Below, piece by piece: positions 1-7,472 of a stretch of DNA of 10,833 nucleotides. Origin of the DNA: JBQCHF01 sp051953655 (GTDB lineage Bacteria > Actinomycetota > Actinomycetes > Motilibacterales > Motilibacteraceae); NCBI GenBank assembly GCA_051953655.1, contig JBQCIO010000118.1, positions 1 through 10,833 on the forward strand. Reading direction: 5' to 3'. Position numbers and translations under genes: made by a program. The notes beneath the pieces were generated by a model. It had not been told where the DNA came from. It did not search any database and saw only the letters and a program-made list of their open reading frames with translations. Every line of letters begins with the position of its first letter. The stretch's first letter is position 1.

Positions 1-2805
1 CGGGGGCTCGCGGCGGCGGCGGGCGTGGCCACCGGGCGGGTCTCCGGGACCGGCGACCTCCCGCCCATCGGTGCGCCGCTGGTGGAGTCGGCCGGGCTGG
101 CCCACCGGGCCGACGAGGGGCGGCTGCTGGTGGACGCGCCCACCCGTGAGCGCGTGGCGCACCTCGTCGAGGCTGTCGACGCCGGGGACGGCACGGCCGA
201 GGTGGTGCGGCTGCGCCTCCCGAGCCCCGGCCCGCGCACCCTGTCCGCCACGAGGTTCGTCGGCCGCGCGCGCGACCTGGCCACGCTGCGGGCCGCGTTC
301 GACCAGACGGTCGGCGACCGCCGCACCCACCTGGTGACGGTGGTGGCGGAGGCGGGCGTCGGTAAGTCCCGCCTGGTCCAGGAGTTCGCCGCGTCGGTGG
401 TCGACGTGTGCACCTGGCGGACCGGCCACTGCCGGCCCTACGGCGACCAGGTCGCCTACGAGCCGCTGCTGCAGGTGGTCCGTCGCCACGCCGGCATCGA
501 CCCCTCCCACGTCGCGTCGGAGGATCGCTCCGACAGGCTGTCGGACATCAGGTCCGAGCTGCGCGGGAAGCTGCTCGCCGTCCTGCCGCCGGCTGACGGC
601 GAGCTCGTGGCGGACCGGCTGGCTCCGCTGCTGGGCGGCCCCACCGACCTCGCCCCGAGCAAGGGCGAGGCGCAGCGCGCGCTCCGACTGGTCCTGCAGT
701 CCATGGCCCACGGCGGGCCCGCCGTGCTGCACCTGGAGGACGTCCACTGGGCCGCGCCACCGCTGCTGGACCTGCTCGACCAGCTGGTCGCGGACCCGGA
801 GCCGGTGCCGCTGCTCGTGCTCACCACCGCTCGCCCCGAGCTGTTCCGGCACCGCCCCGGCTGGGGCTCGGGCGAGGCGCCCGGCACCACGCTGGTGCTG
901 GCGCCGCTCGACGAGCGCGAGACGTTGAGCCTGCTGGAGTCGCTGTCCACCGGCGACGCCGACCGCGAGGAGCTGGCCCGGCGCAGCGGGGGGAACCCGT
1001 TCTTCGCCGAGGAGCTCGCCCGGGCGGCGCAACACCCCGACGGCGCTCCCACCGCGGCGCTCGACGCGCTGGTGGAGGCCCGGCTGGACGCCCTTCCCGA
1101 CGACCAGCGGGCCCTGCTGCTCGCGGCGTCGGTTGCGGGTCACCAGTTCAGCGCCGTGCAGGTGGCCGGCCTGGTCGGGCGTGACCCCGACGACGTCGCC
1201 GAGCAGCTCAGTGCCCTGGTCCGCAAGCAGTTCCTCCGCCGGGCGACCACGGGCGGCCGACCCGGCGCGGGCCTGGAGTTCGTGCACGACCTGGTGGAGC
1301 ACACCGCCTACGCCCGCCTCCTGCCCGACACGCGGGCACGGCACCACCTCGCGGTGGCCGGCTTCTGGCGCGGGCCGGACGGGCGCGGGCTGGCGGCCCA
1401 CGCGGACCTGGTGGCCCACCACGAGCTCACCGCGCACGAGGCCGCCCTCGACGGCCACGACGTGGTCCTGGCCGAGACCGCACGGGGGCAGGCCGCGCAG
1501 TCGGCGCTGGAGGCGGGCGTCCGGGTCCAGGGGTTCGACACCACGACCGCCCGCCGCCTGCTGGCCCGGGTGATGGAGCTGACCGAGCCCGGCAGCGACG
1601 ACCACGCGGTCGCTCTGCTGCGCCTGGCCGGGGTCGAGTTCGACGCGGGTGACTTCGGGCGCGCGAGGGAGCTGCTGCTGCCGGCGCTCGCGCACTTCGA
1701 CGGTCGCGACGACGAGCTCTTCACCGACGCGGTCCTCTACTGGGCAACCGTGCTGTTCGCCCTCGGGGAGCCGCTCGACGACGCCGCGGAGGCCAACCGC
1801 CGTGCCCTCGAGCGGATGGCGCCGAGCCGTTCCTTGGTCCGTGGGCTGGGCCTGGAGGGAATGATCCACCTGGTCCGGCAGACGACGGAGTCGATGCGCC
1901 GCACGCTCCAGGTCAGCGCGCGGGCCATCGCCGTCGACGAGCAGACCGGTTGTGGTGGCTCAGGATTCGCGCACGTGCTGCATGGTCGCGCCCGTGTCGC
2001 CCTCGGCGACGAGGGCGGGCTCGACGAGCTGGAGGCGTGGCTGGACGACGTCGAGCGGCACGAGCTGGCCAGCCTCGCCCACGGCGCCTGGCAGTGGTGG
2101 GCCGGGGCCGTCCACCACTGGCGCGGCTCGGCCGAGGAGCACCGGGCTCGCCAGCGGCTCACCTACCTCGCCGAGTCCCGCGGCCTGGGCTTCCTGCGGT
2201 CCATGGGTGCGGCCGAGCACGTCCGCGTGCTGTGGGAGCTCGGCCGGCTGCGCGAGTGCGTGGACCTCGCCGACGCCGTCGACCTGGCCGACGGTGCCAT
2301 GCCCCGTTGGGCGGTGGTGCAGCGAGCCCTCGCGCTGGCCGACCTCGGCGAGCTCGACGAGGCCACCGTGGACATCGTGCGCACCACGCCGCCCGCCGAT
2401 CCCGGCGACCTGCGCCACCTGGCCGGCACCGCCGCGGTCGCGATGCACGCCGCCCTGGCCGTCGGCGACGTCGCCGGTGCTCGCCGCGCTCTCGAGTTCC
2501 TCGGCGACCTGCGTCCCTACGTCGAGCGCGACGGCGCCTTCGAGCTGCTGCCCCGGCTGGTCCGCCTCGCCCTGCAGGCGGACGCCGCGGACCTCGTGCT
2601 CGACGTCGACGGCATCGACCGGCCGCCGACCCCGCTGCGCAGCCACGTCGCCACCCACGTGCGCGGCCTGCAGGCGCTGGCCCGCGGCGACGTCGACGAT
2701 GCGCGACGGCTGCTCGAGGAGGCCGCCCAGCGGTGGGCCGCGTTCGGGACGGTGAGCGAGGAGCGCGCGGCGCGCGCGGAGCTCGCCCGCGTGCTCCCGG
2801 CGTGA
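1..2805 (+). CDS. Cyclase-like/AAA ATPase/TPR signalling protein, 5'-truncated by window
   Basis: The frame is open to base 1 and has no stop before TGA at 2803-2805, so this is the C-terminal part of a larger protein. A GTG at 25 is available but is unlikely to be the true start, because the residues around it (GVATGRV, then GDLPPIGAPLVESAGL) resemble the last third of a class III nucleotide cyclase domain. A P-loop ATPase follows: Walker A at 346-369 reads AEAGVGKS (first Gly replaced by Ala), Walker B-like VLHLEDVHWA lies near 724-753, and a GNPFFAEEL motif typical of these signalling ATPases lies near 985-1015. The remainder, from roughly residue 480 (counting from 25), is Ala/Leu/Arg-rich helical sequence of TPR type. 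There is no C-terminal LuxR helix-turn-helix, so it is not a LAL regulator. It probably acts in the cytosol as a sensor or scaffold ATPase; its ligand and partners are unknown. The domain assignment is by family resemblance. Confidence 0.8.
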   Translation, partial: RGLAAAAGVATGRVSGTGDLPPIGAPLVESAGLAHRADEGRLLVDAPTRERVAHLVEAVDAGDGTAEVVRLRLPSPGPRTLSATRFVGRARDLATLRAAFDQTVGDRRTHLVTVVAEAGVGKSRLVQEFAASVVDVCTWRTGHCRPYGDQVAYEPLLQVVRRHAGIDPSHVASEDRSDRLSDIRSELRGKLLAVLPPADGELVADRLAPLLGGPTDLAPSKGEAQRALRLVLQSMAHGGPAVLHLEDVHWAAPPLLDLLDQLVADPEPVPLLVLTTARPELFRHRPGWGSGEAPGTTLVLAPLDERETLSLLESLSTGDADREELARRSGGNPFFAEELARAAQHPDGAPTAALDALVEARLDALPDDQRALLLAASVAGHQFSAVQVAGLVGRDPDDVAEQLSALVRKQFLRRATTGGRPGAGLEFVHDLVEHTAYARLLPDTRARHHLAVAGFWRGPDGRGLAAHADLVAHHELTAHEAALDGHDVVLAETARGQAAQSALEAGVRVQGFDTTTARRLLARVMELTEPGSDDHAVALLRLAGVEFDAGDFGRARELLLPALAHFDGRDDELFTDAVLYWATVLFALGEPLDDAAEANRRALERMAPSRSLVRGLGLEGMIHLVRQTTESMRRTLQVSARAIAVDEQTGCGGSGFAHVLHGRARVALGDEGGLDELEAWLDDVERHELASLAHGAWQWWAGAVHHWRGSAEEHRARQRLTYLAESRGLGFLRSMGAAEHVRVLWELGRLRECVDLADAVDLADGAMPRWAVVQRALALADLGELDEATVDIVRTTPPADPGDLRHLAGTAAVAMHAALAVGDVAGARRALEFLGDLRPYVERDGAFELLPRLVRLALQADAADLVLDVDGIDRPPTPLRSHVATHVRGLQALARGDVDDARRLLEEAAQRWAAFGTVSEERAARAELARVLPA

Positions 2806-2823
2806 GCTCTGCCGCGTGCGCGG

Positions 2824-3363
2824 TCAGGTCAACCAGCGGGTCAGCACCTGGAGCCCGTGCACGACCAGCGCGAGGAGCCCGAGCACCGCGAGCAGGACGA
2901 GCCCCACCCCGACGACGGCGCAGCCGGCGTCGACCAGCCGGTCGTGACGGCCAGGCACTCGCACCTCCGGCCGCGGCGGCTTCTCCCAGCCGACCTTGCG
3001 CTTCGCCTTCGCCTCAGCGCGGGCCCTCACCTCGCGCAGCCGCTCGCGGGCGACGTCGTCGGTCGCGTCCTCCTCGCTGCCTCGCCACTCCAGTGCCCGC
3101 ATGAGACGCACCGGGTCGCGGAACGCCCGCTCGAACGCGGCCACCTCCTCCGGGTTCCGCTCCCGCGCCAGGTACGACCAGCGGCCGGCCTGCTGGAGGT
3201 CGCCGTCGAGCCGGTAGACCTCGGCCAGCCGCTCGCGCACGTCGAGCCGCTGCGGCATCGACCCGATCAGGCCCCGCAGCCGCTGCCGGGCGAGCAGGCG
3301 GCGGCCCGCGGCGAGGTCCTCCTCGACGCGGGCGAGGGTCCGCTCCACCGGCACGGGGGGCAT
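2824..3363 (-). CDS. DUF6584-like protein with C-terminal membrane anchor
   Basis: This 179-residue protein of unknown function begins with a helical region (residues 5-70, including LARQRLRGLIG, LDVRERLAEVYRLDGD and QAGRWSYL) that looks like one or two TPR-like hairpins. A DPVRLMRALEW motif follows at about 83-93. The linker at 105-130 is charged and Lys/Arg-rich, and one hydrophobic segment at about 147-172 ends eight residues or so before the C-terminus. The whole resembles actinobacterial DUF6584 proteins, from memory rather than a search. The frame extends upstream to 3480, but ATG at 3363 is preferred because conserved-looking sequence begins just after it and a TTGACG promoter element lies inside the longer version. 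An ATG at 3405 is an alternative; neither has a good Shine-Dalgarno. It converges on the signalling ATPase gene with 18 bp between stops. The arrangement suggests a cytosolic helical domain tethered to the membrane by its tail. Confidence 0.72.
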   Translation of the reverse strand: MPPVPVERTLARVEEDLAAGRRLLARQRLRGLIGSMPQRLDVRERLAEVYRLDGDLQQAGRWSYLARERNPEEVAAFERAFRDPVRLMRALEWRGSEEDATDDVARERLREVRARAEAKAKRKVGWEKPPRPEVRVPGRHDRLVDAGCAVVGVGLVLLAVLGLLALVVHGLQVLTRWLT

Positions 3364-3396
3364 TGTGCGGGTTGGGCAGGGCGCACGGGCAAGTGC

Positions 3397-3428
3397 ATTG
3401 GACATCCCGGGGCGCGAGCGCGCGTCAA
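3397..3428 (-). promoter_or_regulatory. Possible sigma-70 type promoter for the DUF6584-like gene
   Basis: On the minus strand a good -35 hexamer TTGACG lies at 3428-3423. The -10 region is poor: a TGTCCA/TCCAAT stretch at about 3404-3397 gives spacers of 18-20 bases. Transcription would start about 25-30 bases before the ATG at 3363. The -35 match is seen directly; the -10 is weak, so this is tentative. Confidence 0.3.
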
Positions 3429-3497
3429 GCCCTTCGGCCGCTCCGCGACCACGGATCCGGCTGAACCGAATTGCGCACACTAGGTGGCCCGAGCAGG

Positions 3498-3531
3498 CGG
3501 CGTGTCGAGCCGCACGCCGCCCGACACGCCG
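3498..3531 (-). terminator. Strong hairpin downstream of the por operon
   Basis: A perfect 10-bp inverted repeat (CGGCGTGTCG at 3498-3507 and CGACACGCCG at 3522-3531) encloses a 14-base GC-rich loop. It lies 66 bases beyond the stop codon of the last por-operon gene and before the next minus-strand gene. No T-tract follows on either strand, so it is not a classical intrinsic terminator. In GC-rich actinomycetes, hairpins lacking a U-tract are often found at such places. It could alternatively be a 3'-end stabilising element. Confidence 0.45.
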
Positions 3532-3596
3532 GCGTCAGCGCCAGGGGTGTGTGCGCATATCGGTGTCCGCCGGAGCCAGCTCCCCCAGCACCTGTC

Positions 3597-5222
3597 CTAC
3601 TCCGGCTCGGGCACCATCTCGATCGCCCCGCACGGGCACTCGGCGGCGCACAGCCCGCAGCCCTTGCAGAAGTCCAGGTCCACGACGTAGCCGCCACCCT
3701 CGTCGACCTTGATCACCGCGTTGTCCGGGCAGACGCCGAAGCAGTTGTCGCACCCGAAGCAGTTCCCGCAGGACAGGCAGCGGCGCGCCTCGTAGAGGGC
3801 GTTGGCAGGCTCCAACCCGCGCACCACCTCGTCGAAGGTCGACGCGCGCCGGGCCGCCTCCAGCCGCGGCCGGACCGCGTGCGGGGCGTCGGAGTAATAC
3901 CAGGTGTTGAGCCGCTCGAACGAGGCCGACGTCCGCGGCGCGGGCACCACGGACGGTTCCCCGCGCAGCCAGGCGTCGATGTGCTCGGCGGCGCGGCGCC
4001 CGTGCCCGACGCCCACCGTCACGGTCCGGTCGGCCGGCACCATGTCGCCGCCGGCGAAGATGCCCGGGCAGCCGGTCATCATCGTGGCGTCCACCTCCAC
4101 GACGCCGTCGCGCACGACGACTCCCGGCACCCCGTCCAGCAGCGACAGGTCGGTCTCCTGGCCCAGCGCCAGCACCAGCGTGTCCGCGGCCAGCTCGTCG
4201 TACTCGCCCGTGGGCTGCGGGAAGCCGGTCTCGTCCAGCTCCATCCGCTCGACGACGATGCGGCCGGGGTCCACGTGCTGCACGGTGGACAGCCAGGTCA
4301 TGAGCACGCCCTCGTCCAGCGCCTCCTGCACCTCGCTGTCGTGCGCGGGCATGCGCTCGCGGGTGCGCCGGTAGACGATGACCGACTCGCTCGCGCCCAG
4401 CCGCTTGGCGGTGCGGGCGACGTCGACGGCCGTGTTGCCGCCGCCGTAGACGACCACCCGCCGGCCCAGCAGCGGCGGCTCGCCCTTGGCGACGTCGTGC
4501 AGCACCGACACCGCGTCGAGCACCCGGGCGGCTTCCCCGGCCGGCACGTAGGCCCGCTTGCCGCGCTGGGCGCCCACGGCGAGGAACACCGCGTCGAAGT
4601 CGCCGTCGACCTGCTCCGACAGCACGTCGGAGACAGGGTGACCGAGCTCCATCCTGACGCCCATCGCGGCGATCCGCGCGATCTCCCCGTCCAGCACGTC
4701 GCGCGGCAGCCGGTAGGCGGGGATGCCGTAGCGCATCATCCCGCCCGGCTGCGGGGCCGCGTCCCGGACGACGACGTCGTGCCCGCGCCGGCGCAGCTGG
4801 TAGGCGGCGGACAGCCCGGTCGGGCCGGCACCCACCACCAGCACCCGCTTGCCCGACGGTGGCACGTCCACCGGCACCGTCCAGCCCTCGGCCAGCGCGT
4901 GGTCGCCGAGGAACCGCTCGACGGCGTTGATGCCGACCGCCTCGTCCAGCTGGCCGCGGTTGCAGGCCGTCTGGCACGGGTGGTAGCAGACGCGCCCCAT
5001 GACCGCGGGGAACGGGTTGCGCTCCATGAGGGTGCGCCACGACCGCTCGTAGGAGCCGTCCTCGGCGTCGTAGAGCCAGCGCTGCACGTCCTCGCCGGCC
5101 GGGCACGCCGCACCGCAGGGGGCCTCGTTGTGCACGTAGACCGGCCGCTCCACCCGCCAGGATCCGGTGTGGTTGGCGCGGCTCGAGCCGACGTCGAGGG
5201 TGATCGCGAAGGGCCTGTCCAT
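3597..5222 (-). CDS. GltD-like NAD(P)H flavoprotein fused to a 2x[4Fe-4S] ferredoxin
   Basis: This 541-residue protein is predicted to move electrons between NAD(P)H, FAD and the oxidoreductase encoded just upstream. The N-terminal Fe-S region of the GltD/NfnB type has cysteines at 36, 40, 79, 83 and 87 (GRVCYHPCQTAC). The first Rossmann fold has FAD motif GAGPTG at 131-136, the second has YGGGNTAVDVAR at 259-270 for NAD(P)H, and the FAD-closing motif IFAGGDMVPADRTV starts at about 388. The C-terminal 60 residues hold two ferredoxin motifs, C488/C491/C494/C498-Pro and C519/C522/C525/C529-Pro, plus an additional pair C482/C485. The ferredoxin part corresponds to a POR delta subunit. ATG at 5222 lies 6 bases after the beta-subunit stop, with a GGGGTGAG ribosome site, so the genes are co-translated. 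NADP-coupled 2-oxoacid oxidoreductases with a comparable flavoprotein are known (2-oxoglutarate enzyme of Azoarcus evansii, from memory). Annotation as a glutamate synthase small subunit would be misleading: no GltB gene is present. Confidence 0.88.
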   Translation of the reverse strand: MDRPFAITLDVGSSRANHTGSWRVERPVYVHNEAPCGAACPAGEDVQRWLYDAEDGSYERSWRTLMERNPFPAVMGRVCYHPCQTACNRGQLDEAVGINAVERFLGDHALAEGWTVPVDVPPSGKRVLVVGAGPTGLSAAYQLRRRGHDVVVRDAAPQPGGMMRYGIPAYRLPRDVLDGEIARIAAMGVRMELGHPVSDVLSEQVDGDFDAVFLAVGAQRGKRAYVPAGEAARVLDAVSVLHDVAKGEPPLLGRRVVVYGGGNTAVDVARTAKRLGASESVIVYRRTRERMPAHDSEVQEALDEGVLMTWLSTVQHVDPGRIVVERMELDETGFPQPTGEYDELAADTLVLALGQETDLSLLDGVPGVVVRDGVVEVDATMMTGCPGIFAGGDMVPADRTVTVGVGHGRRAAEHIDAWLRGEPSVVPAPRTSASFERLNTWYYSDAPHAVRPRLEAARRASTFDEVVRGLEPANALYEARRCLSCGNCFGCDNCFGVCPDNAVIKVDEGGGYVVDLDFCKGCGLCAAECPCGAIEMVPEPE

Positions 5223-5228
5223 CTCAGC

Positions 5229-6218
5229 TCACCCCAGCAGCCCGTAGCGGGCGATGTTCTTGTCGGCCAAGGCCTGCAGCTGCCCGACGACGTCGTCGCG
5301 GCGGCGCGGGGAGAACAGGTGCGCGTAGCGGCTCTGCGCGCGCAGGTAGTCCTCCACCGCGACCTGCCGGCGGATCGTCGTGACGTCGACGACGTCGCCG
5401 TGCTCGGCCTCGAACACCGGGAACAGCCCGCACTGGGTGGCCAGCCGCGCCACCGACAGGGTGGCCGATGACGCCGTCCCCCAGCCCAGCGGGCACGGCA
5501 CCAGCACGTGCAGGTAGCGGGCGCCGTGCAGCGACATCGCCTTCTCCACCTTGGCCTCGAGGTCGCGCAGGTCCGCCACCGTCGCGGTGGCCACATAGGG
5601 GATCTCATGCGCCATGGCGATGCGCGGCACGTCCTTGCCCTGCCCGAACGGGTTGCCCGGCTCCGGTCCCACCGCCTGGGTGGTCATGGTGCGCGCGGCC
5701 GGCGGGGTGGCGCCGGAGCGCTGCACCCCGGTGTTCATGTAGGCCTCGTTGTCGTAGCAGACGTAGAGCACGTCGTCGTTGCGCTCGAACATCCCGGACA
5801 GGCAGGCGAAGCCGATGTCCACGGTGCCGCCGTCGCCGCCCTGTGCGACGACCCGGACGTCGTCGCGGCCCTGCGCCTTCAAGGCCCGGGCCACCCCGGT
5901 GGCCACCGCGGCGGCGTTGCCGAACAGCGAGTGAAGCCAGGGCACCTGCCAGGACGACTCCGGGTAGGGGGTGCTGAACACCTCCAGGCAGCCGGTGGCG
6001 TTCACCGCCACCATCCGCCCGCCGCTGGCGCGCATGCAGGCGTCGAGCACGTACCGCGCGCCCAGCGCCTCCCCGCAGCCCTGGCAGGCGCGGTGCCCGG
6101 AGGTCAGGGAGTTGGCCCGCTGCGCGTCGGCCTGCACCGAGCGCAGCGACTCGTCGAGCAGCCGGTTGCCGACGGCCAGGCTGCCCACCTGGTAGAACCG
6201 CACCGCCTGCTCAGCCAT
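5229..6218 (-). CDS. porB: 2-oxoacid (pyruvate):ferredoxin oxidoreductase, beta subunit
   Basis: This 329-residue TPP-binding subunit is of the usual size for the beta chain of the multi-subunit enzyme. The TPP/Mg motif is GDG at 128-130 with NEAYMNTG at 157-164. Cysteines expected to hold the proximal [4Fe-4S] cluster are C45 and C48 (CQGCGE), C77 (ATGCLE) and probably C242 (HVLVPCPLGWG). It decarboxylates a 2-oxoacid to an acyl-CoA with the alpha chain, in the cytosol. The start at ATG 6218 is supported by a TAGGAGG ribosome site in which the TAG is the stop codon of porA, so translation is coupled. The NEAYMNTG and SSW/VPW-type stretches are pyruvate-synthase-like, but 2-oxoisovalerate or 2-oxoglutarate cannot be excluded from sequence alone. 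Confidence 0.93.
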   Translation of the reverse strand: MAEQAVRFYQVGSLAVGNRLLDESLRSVQADAQRANSLTSGHRACQGCGEALGARYVLDACMRASGGRMVAVNATGCLEVFSTPYPESSWQVPWLHSLFGNAAAVATGVARALKAQGRDDVRVVAQGGDGGTVDIGFACLSGMFERNDDVLYVCYDNEAYMNTGVQRSGATPPAARTMTTQAVGPEPGNPFGQGKDVPRIAMAHEIPYVATATVADLRDLEAKVEKAMSLHGARYLHVLVPCPLGWGTASSATLSVARLATQCGLFPVFEAEHGDVVDVTTIRRQVAVEDYLRAQSRYAHLFSPRRRDDVVGQLQALADKNIARYGLLG

Positions 6219-6230
6219 CCTTGCCTCCTA
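6219..6230 (-). promoter_or_regulatory. Ribosome binding site of porB overlapping the porA stop
   Basis: The minus strand reads TAGGAGGCAAGG just before ATG at 6218. TAG (6230-6228) is the porA stop and is also the start of the AGGAGG element, a compact termination-reinitiation junction. Confidence 0.8.
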
Positions 6231-7472
6231 CGCCCGCCCGGAGACCCGCAGGTCGTGCAGCACCCGCTCGGTGCTCGGGCCGAGATGCCCCGCCTGCAGC
6301 CGCTCCCGCTCCCGCTCCACCAGCGCGCGGTCCAGGTCCAGGAACGCCAGCTCGTCCAGCTCCCCGCGCGCGGCGGCGTCCAGCGCGCGGTGCAGGGACT
6401 TCTCGGTGATGGGCCGCCCGCCGAGCCCGGCCACGAGGGTGCGCAAGTCGACGTCGGCGCCGGTCAGCGCGTGGCGCACCTGGTCGGTGACGATGCCGCC
6501 CACCCCGACCGAGAACGCCTTCTCCAGCACCACCACCCGGCGGGCGGCGGACAGCACCTCGCGCACCGCGGCGGACGGGAACGGCCGGAACGCGGTGAGA
6601 CCGAGCAGACCCACCCGCTCCCCGCGCTCGCGCCGGGCGTCGACGACGTCGGCCAGCGTGCCGACCACCGACCCCAGCGCCACCACGACGACGTCGGCGT
6701 CCTCGCAGCGGTAGGGCCGCACCAGCCCGCCCGAGCCGCGGCCGAACGCGGCGGCGAAGTCGGCCGCCACCCGCGGCACGACGTCGAGGGCGTCGAGCTG
6801 GCGCAGGTGCGCCAGGTAGCGCACCTCGAGGAACGCCTCGGGGCCGACCATCGCACCGATGCTCACCGGCTCGGCCGGGTCGAGCACCTGCCGCGGGACG
6901 AACCGAGGGAGGAACGCGTCGACCTGCGCCGGCTCGGGCACGTCCACCGGCTCCACGGCGTGGGTGAGCACGAAGCCGTCCATGCACACCATGACCGGCA
7001 GCGAGAGCTCCTCGGCGATGGCGAACGCCTGCACGTGCAGGTCGGCCGCCTCCTGGTTGTCCGCCGCGTAGAGCTGCAGCCAGCCGCTGTCCCGCTGGGA
7101 CATCGAGTCGGAGTGGTCGTTCCAGATGTTGATCGGCGCCCCGATCGCGCGGTTGGCCACCGTCATGACGATCGGCAGCCCGAGCCCGGCGGCGTTGTAG
7201 ACGGCCTCGGCCATGTAGAGCAGGCCCTGGCTGGCGGTCGCGGTGTAGGCGCGCGAGCCGGCCGCCGAGGCCCCGATCGCCACCGACATCGCGGCGAACT
7301 CGCTCTCCACGTTGACGAACTCGCAGCCGGGCAGCTCGCCGGCCTTCACGATCCGGCTCAGCGTCTCGACGATGTGGGTCTGCGGCGAGATCGGGTAGGC
7401 GCAGACGACCTCCGGCCGGCACGCCGCCACCGCGCGCGCCACCGCCACCGAGCCCTCAACCTGCCGCAGCAC
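6228..7472 (-). CDS. porA: 2-oxoacid (pyruvate):ferredoxin oxidoreductase, alpha subunit
   Basis: This is a 414-residue alpha chain. The N-terminal pyrimidine-binding domain has CAYPISPQTHIVETLS (residues 24-39) and the acidic NVESEFAAM stretch (54-62) expected near the TPP pyrimidine. A YNAAGLGLPIVMTVANRA stretch (92-109) is followed by PINIWNDHSDSM (113-124), typical of pyruvate/2-oxoisovalerate-type alpha chains rather than 2-oxoglutarate ones. The C-terminal half (about 255-380, ALGSVVGT, GLTAFRPFP, VLEKAFSVGVGG) is the transketolase-C-like domain. The start is GTG at 7472, preceded by a near-perfect AGGAGG six bases upstream. It overlaps the 3' end of porC by 17 bases and its stop codon forms part of the porB ribosome site, so the subunits are made together. 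Substrate preference is inferred. Confidence 0.93.
   Translation of the reverse strand: MLRQVEGSVAVARAVAACRPEVVCAYPISPQTHIVETLSRIVKAGELPGCEFVNVESEFAAMSVAIGASAAGSRAYTATASQGLLYMAEAVYNAAGLGLPIVMTVANRAIGAPINIWNDHSDSMSQRDSGWLQLYAADNQEAADLHVQAFAIAEELSLPVMVCMDGFVLTHAVEPVDVPEPAQVDAFLPRFVPRQVLDPAEPVSIGAMVGPEAFLEVRYLAHLRQLDALDVVPRVAADFAAAFGRGSGGLVRPYRCEDADVVVVALGSVVGTLADVVDARRERGERVGLLGLTAFRPFPSAAVREVLSAARRVVVLEKAFSVGVGGIVTDQVRHALTGADVDLRTLVAGLGGRPITEKSLHRALDAAARGELDELAFLDLDRALVERERERLQAGHLGPSTERVLHDLRVSGRA

Noticed and set aside
2776..2810. GAGCTC repeated on both sides of the end of the first gene as a terminator stem
   Set aside because: GAGCTC is itself palindromic and only 6 bp; the two copies are separated by about 20 bases with no T-tract. 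Chance is likely in this base composition.
3364..3480. N-terminal 39-residue extension of the DUF6584-like protein
   Set aside because: The residues show no family-like pattern, and the region carries a TTGACG promoter element; the ATG at 3363 gives a protein that begins right at the conserved-looking part. Not fully excluded.
3597..5222. Calling this gene the glutamate synthase small subunit (gltD)
   Set aside because: The fold is related, but there is no large subunit nearby, a two-cluster ferredoxin is fused to the C-terminus and the gene is the last of a por operon.
3471..5471. Long plus-strand open frame of 666 codons opposite the flavoprotein gene
   Set aside because: It is His/Arg/Val-rich low-complexity translation, antisense to a protein with clear FAD, NAD(P)H and Fe-S motifs. 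Such mirror frames are expected in very GC-rich DNA.
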